A stretch of 47,725 bases of DNA from Collinsella sp. (GTDB lineage Bacteria > Actinomycetota > Coriobacteriia > Coriobacteriales > Coriobacteriaceae). Position 1 is the stretch's first letter; every line of letters starts with the position of its first letter. The position numbers were made by a program, and so were the translations under genes. Below, piece by piece: positions 23,540 to 32,241 of this stretch. The notes under the pieces are model-generated. The model did no database searches. It saw nothing but the letters and a program-made list of their open reading frames with translations, and was not told where the DNA came from. The stretch spans positions 1-47,725 of the forward strand of contig DXZQ01000019.1 of the NCBI GenBank assembly GCA_019419585.1, given 5' to 3'.

Positions 23540-24331
23540 CTAAATATCCCCTCGGTTCTCAAAATCCGATTCCCAGTAGTTAAAACCGCGCAGGTAGGCG
23601 GTCTTTTCGTAACACAGGCAGTACTTGGAGACCGCCGTAAGCTCGGCCGCGCCCGGCGGCACCATATCGCGCACGAGCTGCGGGCAAAACTCCGTAAACT
23701 TGACCTCCATCACCAGCTTGCCGGGCTCCAGGACCGGCAGCGCGGGCAGCGTCGCGTCAAAGATATCGAAGCTTCCCACCGCGGCACGCACGTTCATGTC
23801 AAACGTAATGCGCACGGTGCCCTCATCCATCACCCACGGCTCGCGCTCGTAGTCCACGATGGTCCGCGGGCGCATCATGTTGCAGATGCACTCGATGTAG
23901 AACTCGCGACAGATCGGATAGGGGCTCCTCAGCAAAAAGCCGTAGTCGCCAGCCAGAATCTGCTCAAACTCGCCACGTGTGAGCGGCGCGTCCTCCTTAT
24001 AGATCCAGCTACCGTACTTCTTTTTGCGCTCGAGCTTAATCACCTTGTCGCTGCCGTTATAGATGCGAACGCGAAACTTTTTGCGCATGAGAATGCCGGC
24101 GTCTTTTTCCTCGTAGGCCGAGTTGCAGTAGTCGTCAAAGTACAGGCTGCGAATGGTGTAACCGCCCGCCCGCGCATGCTTGTCCAGTTTAAATACCGGC
24201 GCCATGCGACAGGCAAGCGCGGCGTGCTCGCCCTCGTTAATGAGATATTTGAGCTCGTGGCGGTAACGCTCCTGCGTGGTACGCACAGGCGGAGCCGCCA
24301 AGCGCTCAAGCAGCGCGCTAGCCCTCCTCAT
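23540..24331 (-). CDS. VTC-domain protein, polyphosphate-polymerase-like
   Basis: 263 aa with the tunnel-fold signature of the VTC/CYTH superfamily: YRHELKYLI, IRSLYFDD, KFRVRIYN, KLERKKKYGSWIYKE, TVRITFDMNV, VMEVKFTEFCP and SKYCLCYEK. The basic residues that line the polyphosphate tunnel in yeast Vtc4 have clear counterparts, so activity is plausible. There is no SPX domain and no membrane segment. The start is marked by GGAGG 6 nt upstream and overlaps the cotH stop by 14 nt; DUF4956 follows after 3 nt. It probably works with DUF4956 at the membrane. Confidence 0.85.
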   Translation of the reverse strand: MRRASALLERLAAPPVRTTQERYRHELKYLINEGEHAALACRMAPVFKLDKHARAGGYTIRSLYFDDYCNSAYEEKDAGILMRKKFRVRIYNGSDKVIKLERKKKYGSWIYKEDAPLTRGEFEQILAGDYGFLLRSPYPICREFYIECICNMMRPRTIVDYEREPWVMDEGTVRITFDMNVRAAVGSFDIFDATLPALPVLEPGKLVMEVKFTEFCPQLVRDMVPPGAAELTAVSKYCLCYEKTAYLRGFNYWESDFENRGDI

Positions 24332-26087
24332 ACGTGTCCTCCACGACCTTACCGCCGTCTTGCACGTAAAAACACTTCATGCCGTAGTGCTTGCCGTCGT
24401 CAGTCACATAGTAGTCAAACGCATCTTGCGTAAAACCGTCGGAGTTGGTGGCACGCACGCGCACAAAATACTGGCCGGCATCGGGCGCATCGCAGGTCAC
24501 CTCGGGAAGCAGCACGTCCTCGGCCTTAAAGACAACGTCGCTTATGGCATAGTCGCGCGCTAGCTCTACAGTGTAGCGAATGTCGCGCGCCTTAAAGTCG
24601 TAGGACGCATCCCAGTTAATGCGCAGCTTACCGTTATCGATCTGCGGCACGCCGATGTAGAACGGCATGGGCTTTTTAAAACTCTCGCGAAAGCTCTTGT
24701 AGTTCTCCTCGATCTCGGAGGGAATCGCCGCGGCGATCTGCTCGTATTGGTCCTTGGTGACAGGCAGATTGTCGATATCGGGCGAAGCAAAGACCAGGGA
24801 TTCAGTCACCTCGCGGTAGTGCTTGATCATCTTGGTCAGGCGAGTCTCGGTCAAATACGAGCGCAAGTCCTTGACGGCACGGTCGAGTTCGCTGCGGAAC
24901 GACTTGCTGCGCAACGCGCGGTTAAACAGCACGTTACCCCAGTAGTTGCTTGCGCCGCGCTCCCAGCTCGCGTAGTCCGAAAACCCGGTAAGAGAAAGCT
25001 CCAGCTTACGCAGCATGCCGTCGTTATCCCAATCTAAAAAGTACCAGGTATTTGAGTTAAGCGGGCTGTACAGATAGCAGTTACGGTTCTGCGTATCGCA
25101 ATTTCCCGTCAAGATCTGAAACGCCATCCAATAGACCAGGTTCTCGGTATCGAAGTAGGTGTCGAGCACATCGTCGATCTTTTGCGTATCGTCGTTGAGC
25201 GCATCGAGCATCTCGATTAACTTGGTATGGTCCGAATCGCCCTTGATCTCGAGCATGCCCTCAAACGCCGTCTGGTTATAGTCGGGGTCATCCGCCAGCT
25301 TAATGGTATCTTCGAAGCGATGGAAATCAAAGCTGTTCACCTTATACAGGTGCCCGCTCTTATCCAGGCCATGTGCCTTAAGCGCCGTCTTGTTGAGCTG
25401 CTCTACCTGCGTAAACAGTCCGTAGTCCTCAAAGGTGTCGTTAGATTTTTCGGTCTGGTCGCACACCCACAGGTGCACAAACTGCGTGCGAAGGCCCATC
25501 ATCTGGGGAATCCCACAAATCAGGTCGTAGGCCATCTTGTTGCGAAAGCGCATGCCCTCGCCCATATGCTTATTGAGCGCAATCGCGCGCTGCTGACGCC
25601 AGGTGCCCTTACCCTTCTTGAGCTCAACCTTATAATTCTTCTGCGCGTAGCCGCTCGACGTCTGGCCGCGCACCTGCACGGTGGCATTGGGCGCTTCCTC
25701 GCCATAGCCGACCTCGCCGGCCACCGGGCCGTCTTCGTCGCCCGGCCGCAGCAGGCCCATAACCTGATAGCGCGTCACGCCCATGCCGGCATAGTCATAC
25801 ACCGAGTACGTGTTGATCTCGGCCCAGCTGTGGTCGGTGTTCTCGGAGCTGTTGCCGCGCGAGACCGTCAGGTACATGGTCACAATACCCGAGTCGTCGT
25901 AGACCTCGTACAGCTCGTCCTTATCGCGCAGGTGCTTAGTCCCGTCCGAGGCCTCGGCCTTTTTGATCTCGTCCTGCTTTTTGACTTTTTTGGTCGAGGA
26001 GTCTTCCTGCACCGAGCAGCCCGAAAGCAACAGCACACCGGCAGCCGCCTCAAACAGACGGCGGCGAGACATCATTCTATCGGTCAT
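24318..26087 (-). CDS. CotH kinase-like lipoprotein
   Basis: 589 aa. The N-terminus MSRRRLFEAAAGVLLLSGC is a lipoprotein signal with a twin-arginine look and lipobox Cys24, so the protein is anchored outside the membrane. The CotH kinase-like core shows QTSSGYAQKNYKVEL, GMRFRNKMAYDLI, YGLFTQVEQLNK, the catalytic-type NCDTQNRNCYLY and the metal-binding FLDWDND. A C-terminal fibronectin-III-like module follows (PQIDNGKLRINWDAS...YFVRVRATNSDG). The start (MTDRMM) has GGGGAGG upstream and overlaps pelG by 11 nt. The protein or glycan substrate is unknown; in other bacteria CotH phosphorylates spore-coat proteins. Confidence 0.85.
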   Translation of the reverse strand: MTDRMMSRRRLFEAAAGVLLLSGCSVQEDSSTKKVKKQDEIKKAEASDGTKHLRDKDELYEVYDDSGIVTMYLTVSRGNSSENTDHSWAEINTYSVYDYAGMGVTRYQVMGLLRPGDEDGPVAGEVGYGEEAPNATVQVRGQTSSGYAQKNYKVELKKGKGTWRQQRAIALNKHMGEGMRFRNKMAYDLICGIPQMMGLRTQFVHLWVCDQTEKSNDTFEDYGLFTQVEQLNKTALKAHGLDKSGHLYKVNSFDFHRFEDTIKLADDPDYNQTAFEGMLEIKGDSDHTKLIEMLDALNDDTQKIDDVLDTYFDTENLVYWMAFQILTGNCDTQNRNCYLYSPLNSNTWYFLDWDNDGMLRKLELSLTGFSDYASWERGASNYWGNVLFNRALRSKSFRSELDRAVKDLRSYLTETRLTKMIKHYREVTESLVFASPDIDNLPVTKDQYEQIAAAIPSEIEENYKSFRESFKKPMPFYIGVPQIDNGKLRINWDASYDFKARDIRYTVELARDYAISDVVFKAEDVLLPEVTCDAPDAGQYFVRVRATNSDGFTQDAFDYYVTDDGKHYGMKCFYVQDGGKVVEDTYEEG

Positions 26088-27621
26088 CAGGACCTCCCCA
26101 ATGCTTTTGGTACAAGCGAACCACCGCGCGCTCAAACGCGCCATGCGGCTCGCCCTGCTGACGGCGTTCCTCATAGCGCTGCTCGGCACGGTCGAGCAAG
26201 CGGCCCAGCTGTGTAAAGCGACCCGTTTTGTCGGTCGCCACAATGGGCTGCTGGCTCAGGATACGATACGGCAAGTTGGCGGTATAGGTATCGAGTCGCA
26301 GCAGCGCCACGATAAAAAACACCGCCGCACCCAACAAAAAGCCAAAGCCGTAAAACTGCTGCGGCAAAAGCAACGACACCGCAGTCGCCAGCCCAGCCAC
26401 ACCGGCAAACAGACCCGAAGCCAGCACGGCCCCCTTATAGTCGGTAAAGTACAGCAAGATAAGCATCACCGTATTGCCCACGGCATACAGGCCATAGCCC
26501 ACGCACAGCGTACGAAAATAACCGTGCATCAGGTTGTTAAAGCCCAACGGCAGGGCCGACAGCACCGTGGTCTCGAGCGAAATGACCGCAGCAGTCACAA
26601 ACAGCTGCTTGAGCGCACAAAAGCGCAGTTCTCGATTGAGCGTGGCAAGCATTTCCTCCTCGGCCACCACAATGTCGCCCACCACGCCACCGTCGTTGAA
26701 CAGGCTGTAGTAGTCGCGATAGCGCGGATAAAAGTTGACCTCGACCGAGACCACAAAGTTGACGGACGTGACCAGGATCGTCAAAAACGCGATGAGCGCC
26801 GGCACATCGTGGTAGGGCGCACCATAAAACAAGCCCTTGACCTGCACGCCAATGGGACCGGCCCAAATTATCACCAAGTGCGCAAAGAGACCCAGGTTGG
26901 TAAACAAGCCCGTGAGCGCCAGCGGCATAAACTGATCGAGCCACTGCAAAAAGAGCCAGGGGCTGCGGTCGCTCTGAGGAAAATAACGGTACAGCAGCAC
27001 CACGTCCCAGGCGAGCATGACGCCGTAGCCCAGAGCAATTGACGCCAACAGGCCCTCGACCGGCGGCAGTCCCAGCGCCAGCGCGGCCAGGGCGCACAGG
27101 CACGCCGCGCCAATGGCAGCCGCAAAGCTGCATAGGATACCGCGGTAATCCTTGATGGCCGTGAGGTAACTCATGCCGTTCCAGTTGACGATCATAATGT
27201 TGAACAGCCACAGGCACAGCAGCCCCTGCAGCAGCGTGGCGCCCGAGAACAGCAGGAAGACGCCGTAGAGCACCGTGCCCGCAACGAGCATGACAGCATT
27301 GGAGCCCCAAAACGAGGGCAGAATCTCGTCCTCGCGCTCGGCAAACAACATATCAGCCAAAAAGCGCGTGACCGGCATGGAGAAAAAGCTCGCGAGCGTG
27401 AGCGACGCCAGCAGCGTATAGGTCACCATGCACACCAGCAGGTCTTGGTTGGCGCGTCCCACGCCCCACAGACCGCACAGCACCAAGATACCCACCTGGA
27501 GCAGCACGCCCAGCAGCATCGGGCCCGTGCACACAATGCCGGCGTAGCCATAGGCGCGCATCGTGGCAAACAGGCCCTTGCGCCTAAACAGGCGCTTGAG
27601 CTCAAAACCGATTCCGGCCAC
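26077..27621 (-). CDS. pelG: Pel exopolysaccharide transporter PelG
   Basis: Polytopic inner-membrane protein (514 aa, about 12 hydrophobic segments) of the MOP/MATE-like flippase group. The family start MAGIGFELKRLFRRKGL is followed by the first membrane helix at GPMLLGVLLQVGILVLCGLW. It is thought to move the Pel polymer across the membrane with PelD, PelE and PelF. It starts with GTG after GGGGGAG, 3 nt beyond pelF. The last 60 residues are polar and basic. Confidence 0.92.
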   Translation of the reverse strand: MAGIGFELKRLFRRKGLFATMRAYGYAGIVCTGPMLLGVLLQVGILVLCGLWGVGRANQDLLVCMVTYTLLASLTLASFFSMPVTRFLADMLFAEREDEILPSFWGSNAVMLVAGTVLYGVFLLFSGATLLQGLLCLWLFNIMIVNWNGMSYLTAIKDYRGILCSFAAAIGAACLCALAALALGLPPVEGLLASIALGYGVMLAWDVVLLYRYFPQSDRSPWLFLQWLDQFMPLALTGLFTNLGLFAHLVIIWAGPIGVQVKGLFYGAPYHDVPALIAFLTILVTSVNFVVSVEVNFYPRYRDYYSLFNDGGVVGDIVVAEEEMLATLNRELRFCALKQLFVTAAVISLETTVLSALPLGFNNLMHGYFRTLCVGYGLYAVGNTVMLILLYFTDYKGAVLASGLFAGVAGLATAVSLLLPQQFYGFGFLLGAAVFFIVALLRLDTYTANLPYRILSQQPIVATDKTGRFTQLGRLLDRAEQRYEERRQQGEPHGAFERAVVRLYQKHWGGPDDR

Positions 27622-27624
27622 CGG

Positions 27625-29052
27625 CTACTCCCCCTCTCTGGGCAGGTCAAACGCTTGCGCCGTCACGTCGTACAGCGCGCGATAGTTGGCGAGCATCTGC
27701 TCGTGCAAAAAGTACGTGGCAACGCGACGCTTGCCTCGCTCCCCCATCTCAATGCGACGGGCGCGGCTTGTGCATATGCGTTCCATGGCATCGGCCAAGC
27801 CCTTGCGATACATAGGCGGCGTCACAAAACCTGCCACGCCAAAGTCATCGCCCGGAGCGCCTTCGAGCAACTCACGGCAGCAGCCCACCTCGGTCGTCAC
27901 GCAGGGACGACACGCGGCAAGCGACTCCAGCACGCTGAGCGGCTGGCCCTCGGAGATGCTCGTCAAAATGGTAAAGTCGAGCTTTTCCATGTACTCGACC
28001 ACGTTGACGCGGCCGGTAAAGATCAGGTCGCGCACGCCCAGGGTTTCGACCAGCGCGTGGCACTCGGCGCCGTACTCTTCGTCGTCCACGCCGCCCATGA
28101 TGTGCAGGCGCACCTTGGGCAGGCGCTCGTGCAGCTCAAAAAAGGCATAGATCATAGTCTTGACGTCCTTGATGGGCGCCAGGCGCACCACCGCGCCAAT
28201 GTCCACCCAGCCGTCATCGGGCTTTAAGGGAATGTCCTTAAAGCAGTCGAACTGGATGCCGTTGGGGATGACCAGACATTTGTCTGCATCGCAACCCATA
28301 TCGATCTGCGTCTTGCGGGCGTTATGGAACAAACTCGTCACGCGGAAGGCGCGGCGGTAGATCTCCTCCGAAAGCAGGTAGAAAAAGCGAATCCAGCGGT
28401 CCTTAAACGACGGCACCACCCAGTCGGCGCGAATGATCTCTTCCTCGCGCTCGCGGGTATAGATGCCGTGCTCGGTGAGCAGCACCGGCGCATGGTGAAC
28501 GCTTGAGCCCAGGCAGGCGAGCAGGCCGCCGTAGCCGGTCGAGATAGCGTGGTACACATCGGCAACCGGCACCTCGCTGCCCAGCAGGTAGAGCACCGGC
28601 AACAGCATAGAGCGCATGGTGTGGAATGCGTCGGCGAAGGGCGTGTAGGGGTACTCGGCAAGGCACACGTCGCGGAAGATATCCATAAACGTGCGGCTCT
28701 GCAAAAACGAGAGCGGATGCACGCGACGGCGCTGGAAGATATCGAACAGCACGTCCCAGTCCGGATTGGAGAGCGACACCAGGCGGCGTAGCGCCTCGCG
28801 CTCGCGGTCGTTAAAACTGGCTTCATGTTGCTCGCCCGAAAGCCGCAGGGCATCGTCCAGGAACACCTCGTGCACCTCGACCACGTTGCTGGGCAGCTCG
28901 TAGACAAATTTGCCGCGGTCGGCAGCATGCGCGCCAATCACCCACAGCACGAACTCGTGCTCGGGCATGGCCTGGATATAGCCATGCATCCAGGTAGATA
29001 CGCCGCCGTGCACATAAGGGTAGCAACCCTCGAGTACCAAGCAGATTCTCAT
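27625..29052 (-). CDS. pelF: Pel glycosyltransferase PelF (GT4)
   Basis: Cytosolic glycosyltransferase that polymerises Pel from UDP-activated amino sugars in the known systems. The family start MRICLVLEGCYPYVHGGVSTW is exact. The GT-B C-terminal half carries the retaining-GT E-x7-E motif as EGQPLSVLE (Glu368, Glu376) followed by CRPCVTTEVGCCRELLEG. 475 aa is near the usual 500. It overlaps the deacetylase gene by ATGA (29049-29052), with GGAGGG upstream. Confidence 0.93.
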   Translation of the reverse strand: MRICLVLEGCYPYVHGGVSTWMHGYIQAMPEHEFVLWVIGAHAADRGKFVYELPSNVVEVHEVFLDDALRLSGEQHEASFNDREREALRRLVSLSNPDWDVLFDIFQRRRVHPLSFLQSRTFMDIFRDVCLAEYPYTPFADAFHTMRSMLLPVLYLLGSEVPVADVYHAISTGYGGLLACLGSSVHHAPVLLTEHGIYTREREEEIIRADWVVPSFKDRWIRFFYLLSEEIYRRAFRVTSLFHNARKTQIDMGCDADKCLVIPNGIQFDCFKDIPLKPDDGWVDIGAVVRLAPIKDVKTMIYAFFELHERLPKVRLHIMGGVDDEEYGAECHALVETLGVRDLIFTGRVNVVEYMEKLDFTILTSISEGQPLSVLESLAACRPCVTTEVGCCRELLEGAPGDDFGVAGFVTPPMYRKGLADAMERICTSRARRIEMGERGKRRVATYFLHEQMLANYRALYDVTAQAFDLPREGE

Positions 29053-30929
29053 CTGTCGCCACCCTCCTTGCGCTCGATCGTCAGGGTATTATCATTTGCC
29101 TTGAGCAGATACAGATCGCCCGTAAGGTGCGTCAGTTCGCCACCCGTCACCGCACCCGGCTCGCCATTATTGGCGCGGAACATGAGCCACGCCTCGTCGT
29201 GGAAATTGCCCAGGCTGAGCGTCCAGGCATCCGCACCGGTATCCACGCTCACCGTAACCGACGAAAAGCGCTGAATGGCACCGGAGCACTCCGACGCCGT
29301 CTGGCGGCGCAGGTCGGGCGCAGACTTGGTAAGCCAGTCCAGGTAGTCGGTCAGGCCGCCCTTGTAGACTTCCCAGCCCTCCTTGGCGCCGCGATCGGGA
29401 TCGAGCAGGTCGTCCGGGTGCATAAAGTGCGTACTCACGTAGTGCATGTTGAGCTCGGACACGGCAGCCAGGCGCATATAGGAATCGTCGACCATGCCGC
29501 CCGAGACAATACGCGGCTGCTCCACAATACCATCGCTCGCCACGCCAAACTCCTGCACGTACGGCAGGTCGGTACCGTCCTCAAAATACGTACTGGCAAT
29601 AGTCTTAATGCGCGGAACATCGGTGCCGATAAGCTGGCGCGCGCGGGCCGAAAGGATATTCGACGGTGGCACGTAGACCGAGCCGTGCGCGTTGGGCAGC
29701 ACCTCGTCCTGGAAGGCTATAAGCTCGTTGAGCGAAGCGACGAGCGTTTCCTTGTTCTTCCAGGTCTTGTAGTCATACAGCGTGCCATAGTCGGTATCCC
29801 AGAGCGCCAGAGGCTGATGGTTGTAGCCGTGAAAGCCCAGCTCTCCGCCCATCTGCAGCAGCATGCCGCCAAAATAGCGGAACTGCGTGGTATCGGCCTG
29901 GCGCGCGGGCTCGGTCTGGTTGACCGCGTCCTCGTAGTTTTCGATCATCACGCCGGTATAGCGAATGCCGTATTTTTGCGCAAGCTTTTGCAGATCGGGC
30001 CACCAGACCTTGGTGTAAAAATCCGCAATGGAAAGGCCGTAGTCACGCTTGATATAAGTACCATCGCCCGAGGGCACGGGGCTAGGAAAGTCGTCCAAAT
30101 AGAACACGGCGCTGTTGATGACCGGATAGGCCGAGGCATCACCCAGCAAGCTTATGGCCGAAGCATAGAACCCACGCATGACCTTGTCGTAGATACCAAT
30201 GTTGCACACCACGGTGTGACCACTGCCGCAATCGTTAGACCAAATGAGCGGCGTGCCCGCGTCACCGGTCTTTGCCCATACGTGCGCCGTTTCGCGCAAT
30301 GAAACCGAAAGCGAAGAATCGAAGGGATCCGAGAACTCGTAGCGCTCTCCTCCGCCCAACATAAAGTCATCGCTCGGCACAATGCTTTCGGCTTTCGCAT
30401 AGTCATATCCGGCCGATTCGATCCCAAGCTTGGAAGCAATAGCCTGCAGGCAGTTCGAGTTATCTGGCGTCATGCCCAGCATGAGTGAGCCGCCCACACT
30501 CACCCAACTCATCAGATCGGTCAGATGCGTACCCAGTCCGTCAAGCGAGGGCATAAGCACAATCACGCGATCAAACGACGTGAGCGATGGGATCGCGTCC
30601 GCACCGTCGGTGGCAATATCAACATCGCGATGGGCGATCTTCATGTCGAGCAGGATCTGGTCGAACTGTTCCTTTACGTCCTCGACGCCAGCTTGATCGG
30701 AATCGGTAATGACCAGGCACGTGGGCTTTTGGCCAAAGATTGCCGAGGAGGCCGGCACCGCATCGTTGGCGGCCAGCATCCCCAGCTTATGCTGGCCCGC
30801 ACTGTACTGCACGCCGGCACGCTCCACCAGCAGCACAGCGGCCATGACAATAAAGACCGCCCACACCACGAGGAGTCCCATCCAACGAAAGCGCCCTGCA
30901 CGGTCGCGGATATGTTGCGCCACGCTCAT
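29049..30929 (-). CDS. PelA-type polysaccharide deacetylase (DUF2194-like), membrane-anchored
   Basis: About 626 aa. One N-terminal membrane helix (GLLVVWAVFIVMAAVLLV) sends the rest outside. An N-terminal glutamine-amidotransferase-like alpha/beta domain (CLVITDSDQ...VIVLMPSLDG) precedes a NodB-like deacetylase domain, with metal/catalytic positions in FYLDDFPSP (Asp279, Asp280) and GFHGYNHQP (His367, His371). A C-terminal beta domain follows. In Gram-positive pel clusters a separate deacetylase replaces the two-domain PelA; the hydrolase half is absent here. The start after GGGGAGGAGG overlaps pelE by ATGA. Confidence 0.85.
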   Translation of the reverse strand: MSVAQHIRDRAGRFRWMGLLVVWAVFIVMAAVLLVERAGVQYSAGQHKLGMLAANDAVPASSAIFGQKPTCLVITDSDQAGVEDVKEQFDQILLDMKIAHRDVDIATDGADAIPSLTSFDRVIVLMPSLDGLGTHLTDLMSWVSVGGSLMLGMTPDNSNCLQAIASKLGIESAGYDYAKAESIVPSDDFMLGGGERYEFSDPFDSSLSVSLRETAHVWAKTGDAGTPLIWSNDCGSGHTVVCNIGIYDKVMRGFYASAISLLGDASAYPVINSAVFYLDDFPSPVPSGDGTYIKRDYGLSIADFYTKVWWPDLQKLAQKYGIRYTGVMIENYEDAVNQTEPARQADTTQFRYFGGMLLQMGGELGFHGYNHQPLALWDTDYGTLYDYKTWKNKETLVASLNELIAFQDEVLPNAHGSVYVPPSNILSARARQLIGTDVPRIKTIASTYFEDGTDLPYVQEFGVASDGIVEQPRIVSGGMVDDSYMRLAAVSELNMHYVSTHFMHPDDLLDPDRGAKEGWEVYKGGLTDYLDWLTKSAPDLRRQTASECSGAIQRFSSVTVSVDTGADAWTLSLGNFHDEAWLMFRANNGEPGAVTGGELTHLTGDLYLLKANDNTLTIERKEGGDR

Positions 30930-31831
30930 CTGGCCTCCTCCCCGTCGCGCCAAAACGCCAACTTTTCGCGGTTGTCGGCGCTCAAATACACATGTTGCTT
31001 GTCAATCGCATCGATCACACGGTGGACCTCGTCACCGTCGCGGCGCATCACGGCCAGGCGCAGGCAAAGCATCCAAACCTCCTGCTCCTCGGGCACGTCT
31101 ATCACCAGCTGGTCGGTCACGGCCTGCGCCTCGTCGATCTGTCCGACATCGGCCAGCGCCGTCGCGTATCGAATGCGCAGCTCAAGGGTATCCTCGCGCT
31201 CGCAGCGACGCGCAAGCAGGCGCGCGTACTGTTGGCGCTGAATCTGAGCCACGCGCCCCTCAGCCAAGCCCGAGCACAAGTATTCACCAAGAAAATCGCA
31301 GTATTCGTTGAGGTTTTGAGCGCTCGGGTCCGTCTTAAAGGCACGCTCCAGCTGCTGCAGTTTAAGGTCGGACTCCTTGGAGATCTGCGCCACCGCCGTC
31401 GCGGCATAGTGCGCCACCTCAACGTCGTCGTTAAGCTTAGCCGCCTGCAGCTGCGCCAGGTACGCGTCGGGCTCCTCGGTGAGCATGGAGAGCATTAGGC
31501 GGCGCCGGTATGCCGGGTCGTTGACGATGAGTGCCTCCTCGAGCGGCACTACGCCTGAATCGTCCTCACCACTCGGTACCGACATACTGCGATGCGGGTC
31601 ATCGTTGAAGCGCAGCGACTCCAGCGCAGACCCTTTCAGCCCCTCGCCAAACACCGCGCTGCACACCGATAGCAAAACCACCAGCAACGGGCCCCACAGC
31701 GGCACCAGCACTATCACAGCCAGCATGTGCCCGCGCACCGGCAGCAGGCCCAGTTTCATGAGCGTCCACAGCATCAGGCAAACCAGCGCATGAATCAGCA
31801 GCAAGACGGCAGCAACGACAAGCGAGATCAA
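30926..31831 (-). CDS. pelE: PelE-like membrane/TPR protein
   Basis: 301 aa: two N-terminal membrane helices (residues 1-25 and about 35-63), then a polar linker and an all-helical region with TPR-like repeats (about 95-290). That is the PelE layout; PelE is thought to hold the PelD-PelF-PelG membrane complex together. Translation begins at a TTG at 31831 that overlaps the upstream stop as TTGA, with a purine-rich GAGGGGGG ahead. Identity rests on layout and neighbours more than on sequence. Confidence 0.78.
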   Translation of the reverse strand: MISLVVAAVLLLIHALVCLMLWTLMKLGLLPVRGHMLAVIVLVPLWGPLLVVLLSVCSAVFGEGLKGSALESLRFNDDPHRSMSVPSGEDDSGVVPLEEALIVNDPAYRRRLMLSMLTEEPDAYLAQLQAAKLNDDVEVAHYAATAVAQISKESDLKLQQLERAFKTDPSAQNLNEYCDFLGEYLCSGLAEGRVAQIQRQQYARLLARRCEREDTLELRIRYATALADVGQIDEAQAVTDQLVIDVPEEQEVWMLCLRLAVMRRDGDEVHRVIDAIDKQHVYLSADNREKLAFWRDGEEAR

Positions 31832-32241
31832 GCGGCACCCCCCTCACCGTCACCGGTGTAAGAGATGTGCTGCAGCAGCTCCACGATGTCCTCGCCGTCG
31901 ACGGGCTCCACCGCAATCTGCTTTGCGCTCAGGCGCTCGCGGATAATGGGCAGATCGCATGCCTTTGCCTGGCGCATAAGCAGGTAGAGCACGTCGCCGT
32001 CGACCAAGCCCGCCGCGTCGCTCTCGCGGATTGCCGACCCAATTGCGCCCACCAGCTCGCCGACAGGCTCCATGCCCGGTACCACGCGCAGGAGCAAAAA
32101 ACTCCCCATCTTGCTATCTGCCAGCGCCTGCTCCGCCGCGAGCTCTTGGCCAAAGGCAGCCTGCTTGAGCACGCAAGTGCCGTCAACGCAGCGTTTATCC
32201 TGCGCCACCGCCTCATAGTCAAAGGCACGGCCCAGCGCGCT
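31828..32241 (-). CDS. Detached degenerate GGDEF domain of PelD, in frame with and downstream of the TAA
   Basis: This reading frame is the direct continuation of the 32242-33966 gene after one TAA codon, and reads SALGRAFDYEAVAQDKRC... A restart could occur at the GTG at 32208, which gives 126 aa. The domain looks like the inactive cyclase domain of PelD: IRESDAAGLVDGDVLYLL holds RESD exactly five residues before DGDVL, the positions of the RxxD inhibitory site and the GGDEF motif. It should therefore bind, and not make, cyclic-di-GMP if it folds. A good ribosome-binding site for the restart is not seen (only GAGGCG next to it). Confidence 0.8.
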   Translation of the reverse strand, partial: SALGRAFDYEAVAQDKRCVDGTCVLKQAAFGQELAAEQALADSKMGSFLLLRVVPGMEPVGELVGAIGSAIRESDAAGLVDGDVLYLLMRQAKACDLPIIRERLSAKQIAVEPVDGEDIVELLQHISYTGDGEGGAA

